The notes under the pieces: model-generated
The model's input: the letters and a program-made list of their open reading frames with translations, nothing else
The model's database searches: none
What the model was told of the DNA's origin: nothing
In this document: positions 7,544 to 14,693 of the stretch, in pieces
Position numbering within the stretch: position 1 is the first letter of the stretch
Layout of the letters: each line of letters opens with the position of its first letter
Assembly (NCBI GenBank): GCA_018302085.1
Contig: JAGWAF010000049.1
Location: 1-33,600, forward strand
Origin: Candidatus Woesearchaeota archaeon
GTDB taxonomy: Archaea > Nanobdellota > Nanobdellia > Woesearchaeales > JAGWAF01
Direction of reading: 5' to 3'
Length of the DNA stretch: 33,600 bases
Position numbers and translations under genes: made by a program

Positions 7544-8692
7544 ATGGACGGCAATAATACCAAGGAAAAGATTGACAATCTCATTTATTCTTACACACCA
7601 GATATGAGCGGGCTTGTGGAAGAAAATCGTTTTCTCAGAGAAACCCTGGAGAATGTCAAAAAGGAATTGGACAAATTCAAGAAAACTCCGCTCCTGCTCT
7701 GCGAACTTAAGGAAATAATGCAAGATAAGGCAGTAGTAAGACTCCAGAATGGAAACGAATTTTTAGTTGAAATCTCTAGTGAAGCAAAAGATTTGAAGCC
7801 CGGGGACACGGTTCTCTCTGAACAAAAAAATCTTACAGTTATTAAAAAAGTTACCCCAACAAAAAGTTTTAATGTAGAGAAATTTGTCATTTTAGAAAAG
7901 CCCAAAATAACCTGGGATGAGATCGGGGGCCTTGATCAACAAGAACAGGAAATCAAGGAGGTCATTGAGTTACCATTATTGAAACCGGAACTGTTCAAAA
8001 AAGTAGGAATACAGCCGCCTAAGGGAATCTTATTGCACGGCCCCCCTGGAACTGGCAAAACATTACTGGCAAAAGCGGTAGCGGCATCAACCCATTCTAG
8101 CTTTATAGAAATTGTAGGTTCAGAGCTAGTACAAAAGTTTATTGGAGAAGGTGCAAAGCTTGTCAGAGAAGTTTTTGAACTAGCAAGGGAAAAAGCACCC
8201 TCAATCATTTTTATTGACGAAATCGACGCGTTGGCATCTGTGAGAATTGAAATAGGAACAAGCGGGGAAAGGGAAGTGCAGCGCACTTTTATGCAGTTGC
8301 TTGCAGAGATTGACGGTTTCAAAAGCTTGGATAATGTCAAAATTATTGGTTGTACAAACAGAAAAGACATTCTTGATCCTGCCATGATAAGGCCTGGAAG
8401 GTTGGACCGCCTTATTTTTGTTGATAATCCCAATGATGAAGGGAGAAAAGAAATTTTCAAAATCCATTCTCGAAATATGAAACTTGACAGAAAAGTCAAG
8501 ATTGATGACATTGTGAAGAAAACGAAAGGATTTTCAGGAGCAGAAATTAAGGCAGTGTGCACAGAGGCAGGGTACTTTGCAATCCGGGAAAACAGAACAA
8601 AAATTCTTGCAAGAGACTTTGATAGAGCAGTGCAAAAGGTTCTTGAGCAGAAGGAAGTCCAAGATCAAGGAAATCCAGCGATGTTTGGATAA
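7544..8692 (+). CDS. pan: proteasome-activating nucleotidase (PAN)
   Basis: 382 residues from the ATG at 7544 (a GTG one codon earlier is less likely). Hexameric AAA+ unfoldase feeding the 20S proteasome. Visible: N-terminal coiled coil (about 22-48), OB domain (about 50-105), Walker A GPPGTGKT (166-173), Walker B IIFIDEIDAL (221-230), second-region RPGRLDR with arginine fingers (283-289) and a C-terminal helical domain. The C-terminus is AMFG: hydrophobic-Phe-X in place of the hydrophobic-Tyr-X docking tail typical of PAN. Slightly short in the N-terminal region compared with euryarchaeal PAN (about 400). Core proteasome genes are not in the window. Confidence 0.95.
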   Translation: MDGNNTKEKIDNLIYSYTPDMSGLVEENRFLRETLENVKKELDKFKKTPLLLCELKEIMQDKAVVRLQNGNEFLVEISSEAKDLKPGDTVLSEQKNLTVIKKVTPTKSFNVEKFVILEKPKITWDEIGGLDQQEQEIKEVIELPLLKPELFKKVGIQPPKGILLHGPPGTGKTLLAKAVAASTHSSFIEIVGSELVQKFIGEGAKLVREVFELAREKAPSIIFIDEIDALASVRIEIGTSGEREVQRTFMQLLAEIDGFKSLDNVKIIGCTNRKDILDPAMIRPGRLDRLIFVDNPNDEGRKEIFKIHSRNMKLDRKVKIDDIVKKTKGFSGAEIKAVCTEAGYFAIRENRTKILARDFDRAVQKVLEQKEVQDQGNPAMFG

Positions 8693-9015
8693 AGTACATT
8701 CATCAGTTACATCCGTTCATCATCGTTTCCTCAGTGGGTGTTCACCAAATCATCATGTACAGTTGTCTTAAACGTTCATTGTTCTTAAAGATTGTCTTCA
8801 GCTGAAGTTAAATAGATTAACAGATTAACACTTATTTTTCTTTTTATATTGTTTAACAGATATTGTTTTATATTTTGTTTTTGTTATATTGGTTAACAAA
8901 GCATCCTAAAAAAATAAACTAAAGAGAGGTTTGAATAACCTATCAAATTTGTTCAAACCTCTATAGATTACTTTGAATAAATGATAAATCAGGGGGTTAT
9001 TCAAAGTCCTCTAAA
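8693..9015. other. intergenic gap, pan / trm5 (convergent)
   Basis: 323 bp between convergent genes. No coding frame looks real. It is AT-rich with a short direct repeat (AGATTAAC twice near 8815) and T-runs that can stop transcription from the pan side. Its right third is a variant tandem-hairpin repeat (8924-9012). Confidence 0.6.
8924..9012 (+). repeat. tandem-hairpin repeat family 1, diverged copy
   Basis: Hairpin A is AGAGGTTTGAA paired with TTCAAACCTCT. Compared with other copies the stem carries A-to-G and matching T-to-C changes, so pairing is kept. The following hairpin pairs ACTTTGAATAA with TTATTCAAAGT, again perfect but differing from the usual hairpin B. It lies just after the trm5 stop and may serve as a 3' structure for either convergent gene. 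Confidence 0.72.
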
Positions 9016-9843
9016 TTAATTCAACACTTGAAAGTCCACGCAAATTCTAAACACGCGAGGAGCGTGCTGACCGCATTTTGTCAGAGAAATAATTTTACAA
9101 GTGCGCCCTGCAGTGTCACAGGCATCACTGATTTTTTGAGAAGCTTCTTCGAACTCGGATTCATGCAGAAAATCGTAAAAATGAATAATCGCATTTTTCT
9201 TTGCTGCACCGAGAGCAATGTCTAGGAAATCTTCACCACCTTTAGGAAGGGGCATGCAGATTCTGTCAAATTTCTCTTTGAGCTTCGGAATAACTTTTCT
9301 AACATCCCCCAAATAGAGACGAACGTTATACAATTTGTTTAACGCAACGTTTTCCAAGGCTAATTCATGACCCTGCGGATTAATTTCAACACCCACAATC
9401 TCCTTTGCTTTTGTATTTTTTGCAAAAACACAGGGATAAGGTGCGCAGCCAGAAAACATCACTAAAATTTTTTCACCCGGATTAATCTGATCCATGATCC
9501 TTTTTCTTTCTGAGCTCATACGAGGAGAAAAATATACATTTTCAACGTGCACCTTTAATCGCGTGTTTAATTCTTTATGGATCGTTGTCTTACGTTTCTC
9601 ACCAGCGATAACCTTTACCTTCTGTTTACGATATTTTCCTGTGTGGATTCCAACTCTTTTGCAAACGACCTTCACATTTTTATGCATATCAAGAAGAGCA
9701 TTTGCAATCATCTTTTCTTTTTTAGATAATTCATCTTTAATTTCAAGAATAATAATATCCCCAATCACGTCATAGCTCGTTGTCAAGTGTTGTAATTGTT
9801 TTTCACTTAAACTACTTGAGAGAATTTCCTTCAAGGTTACCAT
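9016..9843 (-). CDS. trm5: tRNA (guanine-37-N1) methyltransferase, Trm5 family
   Basis: 275 residues from the ATG at 9843, which overlaps the EamA stop by 7 nt; an upstream ATG at 9876 lies inside the EamA frame and has no family similarity. Uses S-adenosylmethionine to methylate G37 of tRNA. Domain D2 is seen around SYDVIGDIIILEI to TTIHKE, then VYFSPR (103-108), SAM-binding FSGCAPYP (130-137), VEINP (152-156) and MPLPKGGEDFLD (197-208). Archaeal Trm5 often runs 330 residues or more with an N-terminal D1 domain that grips the tRNA elbow; here D2 begins near residue 20, so D1 is missing. Last gene of a four-gene operon. Confidence 0.9.
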   Translation of the reverse strand: MVTLKEILSSSLSEKQLQHLTTSYDVIGDIIILEIKDELSKKEKMIANALLDMHKNVKVVCKRVGIHTGKYRKQKVKVIAGEKRKTTIHKELNTRLKVHVENVYFSPRMSSERKRIMDQINPGEKILVMFSGCAPYPCVFAKNTKAKEIVGVEINPQGHELALENVALNKLYNVRLYLGDVRKVIPKLKEKFDRICMPLPKGGEDFLDIALGAAKKNAIIHFYDFLHESEFEEASQKISDACDTAGRTCKIISLTKCGQHAPRVFRICVDFQVLN

Positions 9844-10706
9844 AGCAAGAGCACCACACCAAAAATCATCACGCAACAGGATATTGTACGGACCCCTAAG
9901 TTATGCTCATGAAACAGTCTACCACCCATAATCACGGAGAACAAAGAACCTAAACTTAAAATAGGAGTGACAAGGCTGATAAGCACCTCAGGGTTTGCAA
10001 CGGTGGTAAAGTACAAGTAATCCCCTACTAGAGTTGCAATCGAAAAACCTATTATGTATTTCCAACTTTTTTTCAAAGTAGAAAGAAGATCTTGATACCC
10101 TCCGTATAGGAAACTGCTAATAAGAAAGTAGGAAGAAAAAACTAGCGCGTAATCAACAAAGAAGAATGTGAGGACATCAGCTTGTTTCAAAATAATTTTA
10201 TCAAGCAGGATAGAAAATGCGGTGAACAACAAAGCAGTAAAGATGTACGCCAAATAACGCTTCGGTAAAATTTTGAATCTTTTGATGATATGAAAAATAT
10301 ATTTATCGGTTTCCAACAGGGTAGTGCCTGCGATCAGTAATACAGCGCCTCCGAAATTGGAGGGAGTCCATCGCTCCCCTAAAAAAACAAAAGCGAGAAT
10401 GAAAACATACAATGTTGTTAAGGTTCTCATGGGTGCAACCTGGGAAAGCTCCATATGACGAGCTGCCTTAACAAAGAGGAGCCATGCAATTGAAACACAC
10501 ACTACTTTTATCAACATCAAAAAATATAATGAAATGGACCAGTCAAAATTCATTTGAGGTATAAAAGGAAGTAACATCAACAAAACGATGAATGTAATGC
10601 TCAGCAGAAATTCTAAAGAATGCTGTCTAAAGAGAGCTTTTTTAAGGTAGATATCCGCAATCCCTATACACGCTGCACTGAGCAATGCAAGCACAAACCA
10701 TTCCAT
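9837..10706 (-). CDS. EamA/DMT-family membrane transporter
   Basis: 289 residues from the ATG at 10706, one base after the FEN1 stop; longer starts run into fen1 and lack a membrane-type N-terminus. About ten hydrophobic segments in two repeats: MEWFVLALLSAACIGIADIY at the start, and a conserved APMRTLTTLYVFILAFVFLGERWTPSNF loop/helix at the end of the first repeat, typical of the drug/metabolite transporter superfamily. The substrate cannot be predicted. It is wedged between two nucleic-acid genes in an operon, which does not explain its role. Confidence 0.9.
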   Translation of the reverse strand: MEWFVLALLSAACIGIADIYLKKALFRQHSLEFLLSITFIVLLMLLPFIPQMNFDWSISLYFLMLIKVVCVSIAWLLFVKAARHMELSQVAPMRTLTTLYVFILAFVFLGERWTPSNFGGAVLLIAGTTLLETDKYIFHIIKRFKILPKRYLAYIFTALLFTAFSILLDKIILKQADVLTFFFVDYALVFSSYFLISSFLYGGYQDLLSTLKKSWKYIIGFSIATLVGDYLYFTTVANPEVLISLVTPILSLGSLFSVIMGGRLFHEHNLGVRTISCCVMIFGVVLLLW

Positions 10707-10707
10707 G

Positions 10708-11730
10708 TTACAAAAATTCCCCCAACCCCTTCTGATGACCTTTCGTGTCAACAATTTTGCTTAACGAGCTAGTGATTCTTTCTTTTGAAAAGTCGTGTTC
10801 TCCTACGAGCAGTTCAACAATTTTTTCCGCATTCGGTTTTTTCCAGGTTAAATGGTACTCATCTGTCATCTGCATTTTTTTGAACAGGTTAAAAATTTCT
10901 TTCCAATCGTGGGGAGAGTACTCACTCCACTTGACATCTTTGAAGAGCTTATCAAAATCTTTTTTGTACTCTTTGACTAATTTTAAACCGTTTTTAGGAC
11001 CAATACCCTTGATACCTGCTCTGTTATAATCCGTTCCAATAAGCATGGACAGAACAATAAGCTGCTCCTGATCAATGCCCAGCTCATTAAGCATCTCACT
11101 GAGGACAATAAGCTCTGGCTTAATTTTTTCAAAACCTGCCCCCTTCTTTTTCTTTCCAGCAACAGAGAGGTTGTGAATAACTCTTGTCGCACCGTAGAGT
11201 AAACTATCATAATCCTGACTTACGACAGCGTAACCATCCCCCTTTCTCACCATATAAGCGGCTTGAGCTTCCCCTTCCGAAGGTGCCTGAATTATGGGTA
11301 ACCCAAAAGCGAGAATCAGCCGTTTTGCTTCCTCAATCATCTCTTTGGTTAAGACAGCAGTTCGTGAAGCATATTTTTTCATACTTTCAATGTCTTTTTC
11401 TTGGACTGCGACGCGGTATTTTGCCAAAGCTTCTTCTTTGATCAATGCACGACGTGCACGTTCCTCCTTCTTCAAAGCAGGGGCTTCTCCGTCAAATACA
11501 AAGACAAGTTTCATTCCTTTCTCCATAAAATTGGTTGTGCGCGAGAAGAGCCCCGCGAGGTGACTGGTGATGTTCCCTTTGCTGTCTAAAAGAGGGGTTC
11601 CATCACGCTGCCTAATCGTTGTAATCATTTGGTAGAGCAAGTTGAATGCGTCTATGATTAGGATCTTGCCATTCAGTTCCTCAAAACTTATTTCTTTGCG
11701 CGGCACCAACTCACGTATGTTAATTCCCAT
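10708..11730 (-). CDS. fen1: flap endonuclease 1
   Basis: 340 residues, full length. Structure-specific 5' nuclease that removes flaps and RNA primers in Okazaki-fragment maturation. XPG N-domain: Asp27 in IIDAFN, Asp80 in FVFDG. XPG-I domain: EAQAAYM and VVSQDYDSLL acidic residues. Helix-hairpin-helix: MLIGTDYNRAGIKGIGPK. The C-terminus QKGLGEFL (333-340) fits a PCNA-interacting peptide (Q-x-x-L-x-x-aromatic-hydrophobic) placed at the very end. Downstream of the wHTH protein by 23 nt and upstream of EamA by 1 nt. Confidence 0.97.
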   Translation of the reverse strand: MGINIRELVPRKEISFEELNGKILIIDAFNLLYQMITTIRQRDGTPLLDSKGNITSHLAGLFSRTTNFMEKGMKLVFVFDGEAPALKKEERARRALIKEEALAKYRVAVQEKDIESMKKYASRTAVLTKEMIEEAKRLILAFGLPIIQAPSEGEAQAAYMVRKGDGYAVVSQDYDSLLYGATRVIHNLSVAGKKKKGAGFEKIKPELIVLSEMLNELGIDQEQLIVLSMLIGTDYNRAGIKGIGPKNGLKLVKEYKKDFDKLFKDVKWSEYSPHDWKEIFNLFKKMQMTDEYHLTWKKPNAEKIVELLVGEHDFSKERITSSLSKIVDTKGHQKGLGEFL

Positions 11731-11753
11731 ATGGGGGTTGGGCTCAAATGAGT

Positions 11754-12680
11754 TTAAGAAAGTTGCGAAAATAGCACGCCCTTGAGACTGGCCAGGATAA
11801 ACTCCCTCGCTTTGGGACTCAATTCCCCAGAAGAGAGAAGAACTAGGGGAAGTTTTTGATCCTGGGCTTCAAGATATGCAGTGCTCAAATCTTCTGGGGA
11901 AATTTTCTTCTTGTTTTTTGCCTTGCAGAAATATTTTACTTCGCCCAAAGCGCTTGTAAAACTAATGATAAGATTGACTTCCTTTTTCTTTTTAACAAGG
12001 AAAGAAGAATGGATGGTGATATTTTTTTCTTTACAATGGTGTTCAATCAGTGAGTAAAAATCGTCATTGATTTGAGCTTGTTGCGTTGGTTGAGATTGTG
12101 TTTGGAGTGTAGACTGAACAATGCTGTGGGATGGTTGTATTTTCTCTTTTTTTATTTCCCGTTTCTCTTCCCTTTCTTCTTTTTTCTCATCTTTTATTTT
12201 CTTATCGTCCCTCTCCGCTTGCGGTTTCTCTACTTTGGGAGGCTCTAACAATTTTTTAATTTCTAGAGTTGCGTCGTCGTCAGAAAGAAGGTACCATTTC
12301 CAAAAGATTTCTTGCTGATTCTCGTACGTTACCTGCAAAGGAACTGCGAAATCCTTGATAGCGCGAAGACATACTTGGGTTAATGCGTCGCATGTCATGT
12401 CGCGGAGCACCTTGCTTGATTGTAGCAGTGCATACGCGCGCAGCTCTTTTTCATTGAGATGCATGTTAAACTTCTGAAGTTGGTCTTCCTGACCAGGCAA
12501 AAAATAAAGGGGGGTGCTTCCTACTTTTATTGAGGAGATTTTTACTTTTGTATTTGCGCTTAATTCAGAGAGAATGGCGCCAGCCATCATACCGTCCTTA
12601 CTAATATGCTTGGCAATTTGAGTGGGTGTACTGGGCCCGTGTAAACGCAGATAAGAAAGCGCTTGTTCTCGATAATCCAT
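11754..12680 (-). CDS. wHTH protein with nuclease-like C-terminal domain
   Basis: 308 residues from the ATG at 12680, chosen because a TATA box sits 26 nt upstream and the wHTH begins right there; the longer frame start at 12824 lies inside the divergent gene. Residues 1-60 look like a winged helix (YREQALSYLRLHGPSTPTQIAKHISKDGMMAGAILSEL...). A lysine/glutamate-rich linker and Q/T/S-rich stretch fill about 145-200. Residues 205-308 have a pattern (NLIISFTSALGEVKYFCKAKNKKKI, then LPLVLLSSGELSPKAREFI) that resembles a PD-(D/E)xK/Mrr-like fold, but the catalytic residues are not convincingly placed. First gene of the fen1 operon, so a DNA-repair or replication link is plausible. Function unknown. 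Confidence 0.8.
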   Translation of the reverse strand: MDYREQALSYLRLHGPSTPTQIAKHISKDGMMAGAILSELSANTKVKISSIKVGSTPLYFLPGQEDQLQKFNMHLNEKELRAYALLQSSKVLRDMTCDALTQVCLRAIKDFAVPLQVTYENQQEIFWKWYLLSDDDATLEIKKLLEPPKVEKPQAERDDKKIKDEKKEEREEKREIKKEKIQPSHSIVQSTLQTQSQPTQQAQINDDFYSLIEHHCKEKNITIHSSFLVKKKKEVNLIISFTSALGEVKYFCKAKNKKKISPEDLSTAYLEAQDQKLPLVLLSSGELSPKAREFILASLKGVLFSQLS

Positions 12681-12702
12681 AAAATAGGACAATGCTGATC
12701 GT

Positions 12703-12710
12703 TTTATATA
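12703..12710 (-). promoter_or_regulatory. TATA box of the wHTH-fen1-eamA-trm5 operon
   Basis: TATATAAA on the minus strand, centred 26 nt before the ATG at 12680. Confidence 0.6.
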
Positions 12711-12767
12711 GTTTATTGTTTGAGAAAAGACGTAGAGAAAAGATATACATTGAAAAGCACGCCATCT

Positions 12768-12775
12768 TTTTAAAT
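12768..12775 (+). promoter_or_regulatory. TATA box of the orphan gene at 12796
   Basis: TTTTAAAT centred about 25 nt before the ATG at 12796. It is divergent from the minus-strand promoter at 12703, so two leaderless promoters share this 115-bp gap. Confidence 0.5.
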
Positions 12776-12795
12776 TAAAACTTATTTCTCTTTGT

Positions 12796-13404
12796 ATGAC
12801 AATTGTTCTTGAGAAGTTGCTCACCCAAGCTTTAGAAGATATCGGCTTTGGAAATGGTGGAGAACACGTTATATACCAGTTACACCTTGAAGAGGTAAAC
12901 CTTAGAGAGATGCCACCGCCATACCAAGCCCAGTTAAAAAATAGAGCATTTGATTTGATGATGAACGAGATACCTGGACGTCTTAATAGAAAATTTGAAG
13001 GACAATTAATCAGACCTTTTGGCGCTAGAGAACTTGATGGAAAGGACCCTTCACTGTATAAGATATTATTTGAAACCTACTGTAATGCTACATTCTGGAG
13101 TGAGTATCATTCTCCTTTTAGCATGAGGTTATGGACTGGTGAATCAGGTTTTATTGTCGCGGTGGCACAATTAGGGCAGGGGTTTAACGCGATAGATATC
13201 GATCGAAGTAAAAAAATACAAAATGCGGGATGTGGATTTGATATGTTTAGAACACAACAAGGGTACGAAGTGTTTTTTGATAATCCTGTTGATGCAAGAA
13301 CTGTTTATGTTATGCATAGAATGTCCAATCCGTTGGAAGGACCTTCAGAAGATGTGCTAGCAACGATTGAAATGTTTAAAAAACTGAGACAACCCACACA
13401 GTGA
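12796..13404 (+). CDS. orphan protein, possible GHKL-type ATP-binding fold
   Basis: 202 residues, not recognised with certainty. The C-terminal 120 residues have three blocks in the order seen in anti-sigma/histidine-kinase-like ATPases: LFETYCNATFWSEY (N-box-like), AVAQLGQGFNAIDI (G1-like) and AGCGFDMFRTQQGYEVFF (G2-like), ending with ARTVYVMHRM like a final core strand. The N-terminal 80 residues are mostly helical. No membrane segment or signal peptide. Transcribed alone from its own promoter and convergent with endA. If the fold is right, a regulatory switch protein is possible; treat this as a guess. Confidence 0.75.
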   Translation: MTIVLEKLLTQALEDIGFGNGGEHVIYQLHLEEVNLREMPPPYQAQLKNRAFDLMMNEIPGRLNRKFEGQLIRPFGARELDGKDPSLYKILFETYCNATFWSEYHSPFSMRLWTGESGFIVAVAQLGQGFNAIDIDRSKKIQNAGCGFDMFRTQQGYEVFFDNPVDARTVYVMHRMSNPLEGPSEDVLATIEMFKKLRQPTQ

Positions 13405-13416
13405 GACTAAACAAAT

Positions 13417-13953
13417 TCACGGCCTCAACCATCTGCATTCCCAATAACTGACATCATTTTCTTCATCGACAACCGCAATGAGAAGTCTTTTCTTAGTAGA
13501 ATGTGCCACTCTATTTTTCGCAGAGAAGTCATGCCATGTTAAGCTTTGTGATTCGTTCACAGGGAAAACAATCCATCGTGCGTGATCTTCTCCTGGTTTT
13601 ACACCACGATCATAGACGCGAAATTCTGCTCCGAATTTTAACGCGGTTTTAATGATGTAGCCGCGTTCTCTGATGTCACGATACACACAGTATTTAGTCC
13701 AGAACATTTTTTCAAGTCGCTGTGTTTTTTGGAGCAATTGATCAAATGTTATGGGACAATTTTTTCCGTCGAGAATGTGGATTTTTTCTTTTTCTAAAAG
13801 GTATGTGGATTCGAGCAGAGAAAGTTGCAAACTTCCGTTTGTAAGAATTTTTCCGTATGTACTTTGATTGAAGAGTTCTCTGGCCTGATCACTATTTTCG
13901 GTTAAGACCCTTTCTTTTGTAAACATAGCTTTGATGCTTTCTGGCTTTGTCAT
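13417..13953 (-). CDS. endA: tRNA-splicing endonuclease (EndA)
   Basis: 178 residues, the size of the homotetrameric (alpha4) type. Cuts bulge-helix-bulge motifs to remove introns from tRNA precursors. Catalytic triad seen as Tyr114 (FRVYDRG), His124 (EDHARW) and Lys154 (HSTKKRLL). The GYIIKTALKFGAEF helix before the Tyr is characteristic. The classical alpha4 form prefers strict BHB motifs with two 3-nt bulges and a 4-bp helix, as found in the T-loop introns of the tRNA genes in this same window. A TATA box 27 nt upstream predicts a leaderless mRNA. Confidence 0.95.
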   Translation of the reverse strand: MTKPESIKAMFTKERVLTENSDQARELFNQSTYGKILTNGSLQLSLLESTYLLEKEKIHILDGKNCPITFDQLLQKTQRLEKMFWTKYCVYRDIRERGYIIKTALKFGAEFRVYDRGVKPGEDHARWIVFPVNESQSLTWHDFSAKNRVAHSTKKRLLIAVVDEENDVSYWECRWLRP

Positions 13954-13976
13954 ATCATTTTTTCAGAGTGCTGTGC

Positions 13977-13984
13977 TTATAAAA
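13977..13984 (-). promoter_or_regulatory. TATA box of endA
   Basis: TTTTATAA on the minus strand, centred about 27 nt before the ATG at 13953. Confidence 0.6.
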
Positions 13985-14046
13985 GTTACTATAATTGTTA
14001 ACAATATTGTTATAAAAGATAAGCTGGGCTAAAGTGATGTTAATCT

Positions 14047-14107
14047 TTGTGCAAAGAAAAGCATTGCTTTTCTTGCACAGGAAATCATAGATTTCCTTGT
14101 GCCTAAC
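14047..14107 (+). repeat. tandem-hairpin repeat family 2, copy C (covarying)
   Basis: Hairpin 1 pairs GTGCA-AGAAAAGC with GCTTTTCTTGCAC with one bulged base, at the same place as in copy A. Hairpin 2 pairs AGGAAATC with GATTTCCT. It ends TTGTGCCTAAC like the other copies. Stem bases differ from copies A and B at matched positions on both strands, so pairing is preserved while sequence changes. Confidence 0.78.
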
Positions 14108-14138
14108 TTTTGATTTTTCAATATTTTTTGTTATTATT

Positions 14139-14226
14139 GAGAAGTTTGAAATAATGAGAAATACTCAAACTTCTCTAGAGAACTTTGCCTAAAACACTCC
14201 ATTTTTTGCGTTTTGCAAAGTTCTCT
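14139..14226 (+). repeat. tandem-hairpin repeat family 1, complete copy
   Basis: 88 nt. Hairpin A pairs GAGAAGTTTGA with TCAAACTTCTC; hairpin B pairs AGAGAACTTTGC with GCAAAGTTCTCT. The loop of B contains CTAAAACACTCCATTTTTTG. Near-identical to 26986-27073. Confidence 0.85.
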
Positions 14227-14332
14227 ATTCTTAATTTTATTCTTAATCTTGTTTATTACTCTATTTTTATTATTTTATTTTTAAGATGGCTCTATTTCTT
14301 TATGCTCCGTTATATTTGAAGCGTTATGCTCA

Positions 14333-14508
14333 GAGAAGGTTGAAATTAGAAAACGACACAAATAATAGGACTAAATGGTCGTTTTCTACTTAGAAACGGA
14401 CAGTAATGCCATAAAGGTTATGTCCGTTTCTAAATAATAAGAAATACTCAAACTTCTCTAGAGAACTTTGCCTAAAACACTCCATTTTTTGACATTTGCA
14501 AAGTTCTC
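14333..14508 (+). repeat. tandem-hairpin repeat family 1, copy interrupted by insertion
   Basis: The left arm GAGAAGGTTGAAAT ends at 14346 and the rest of hairpin A plus hairpin B resumes at about 14432 (AAATAATAAGAAATACTC onward). The intervening 85 bp are a separate element. Removing it, and one copy of AAAT, restores the normal family 1 order. Confidence 0.75.
14347..14431 (+). mobile_element. 85-bp two-hairpin element nested in a repeat (MITE-like)
   Basis: Two hairpins of identical geometry: stem AGAAAACGAC/GTCGTTTTCT with a 20-nt loop (14348-14387), a 4-nt spacer, then stem AGAAACGGAC/GTCCGTTTCT with a 20-nt loop (14392-14431). The outer ends also form imperfect inverted repeats (TAGAAAACG-AC against AGAAACGGAC). 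AAAT occurs on both sides (14343-14346 and 14432-14435), consistent with a 4-bp target-site duplication. No coding capacity, so movement would need an enzyme from elsewhere. The mobile character is inference. Confidence 0.6.
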
Positions 14509-14584
14509 CTCAATAAAATTTTATAAAATTGATGGAAAAAAATTAAAAAAATATTTGAAAAGGGGAAAAAGACTGGTCGAACCG

Positions 14585-14651
14585 AAAAATCCTTGTGCAT
14601 AGAAATCTTGGATTTCTTGCACACAAAATCTTTGATTTTGTTGTGCCTAAC
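14585..14651 (+). repeat. tandem-hairpin repeat family 2, copy B
   Basis: 67 nt, matching copy A base for base except for one difference in the hairpin-1 loop region (ATCTTGG against ATCCTGG). It ends 34 nt before the RNase Z TATA box, so it lies upstream of that promoter. Confidence 0.8.
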
Positions 14652-14685
14652 TTTACCTTCTCTTACCTGCAGACTAACGCAAACA

Positions 14686-14693
14686 CATATAAA
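14686..14693 (+). promoter_or_regulatory. TATA box of RNase Z gene
   Basis: CATATAAA centred about 26 nt before the ATG at 14715. It supports that start over an upstream in-frame ATG at 14595, which lies within a repeat. Confidence 0.6.

Noticed and set aside
7936-8562. 208-codon frame antisense to pan
   Set aside because: Shadow of a highly conserved coding region; serine/isoleucine-rich with no domain.
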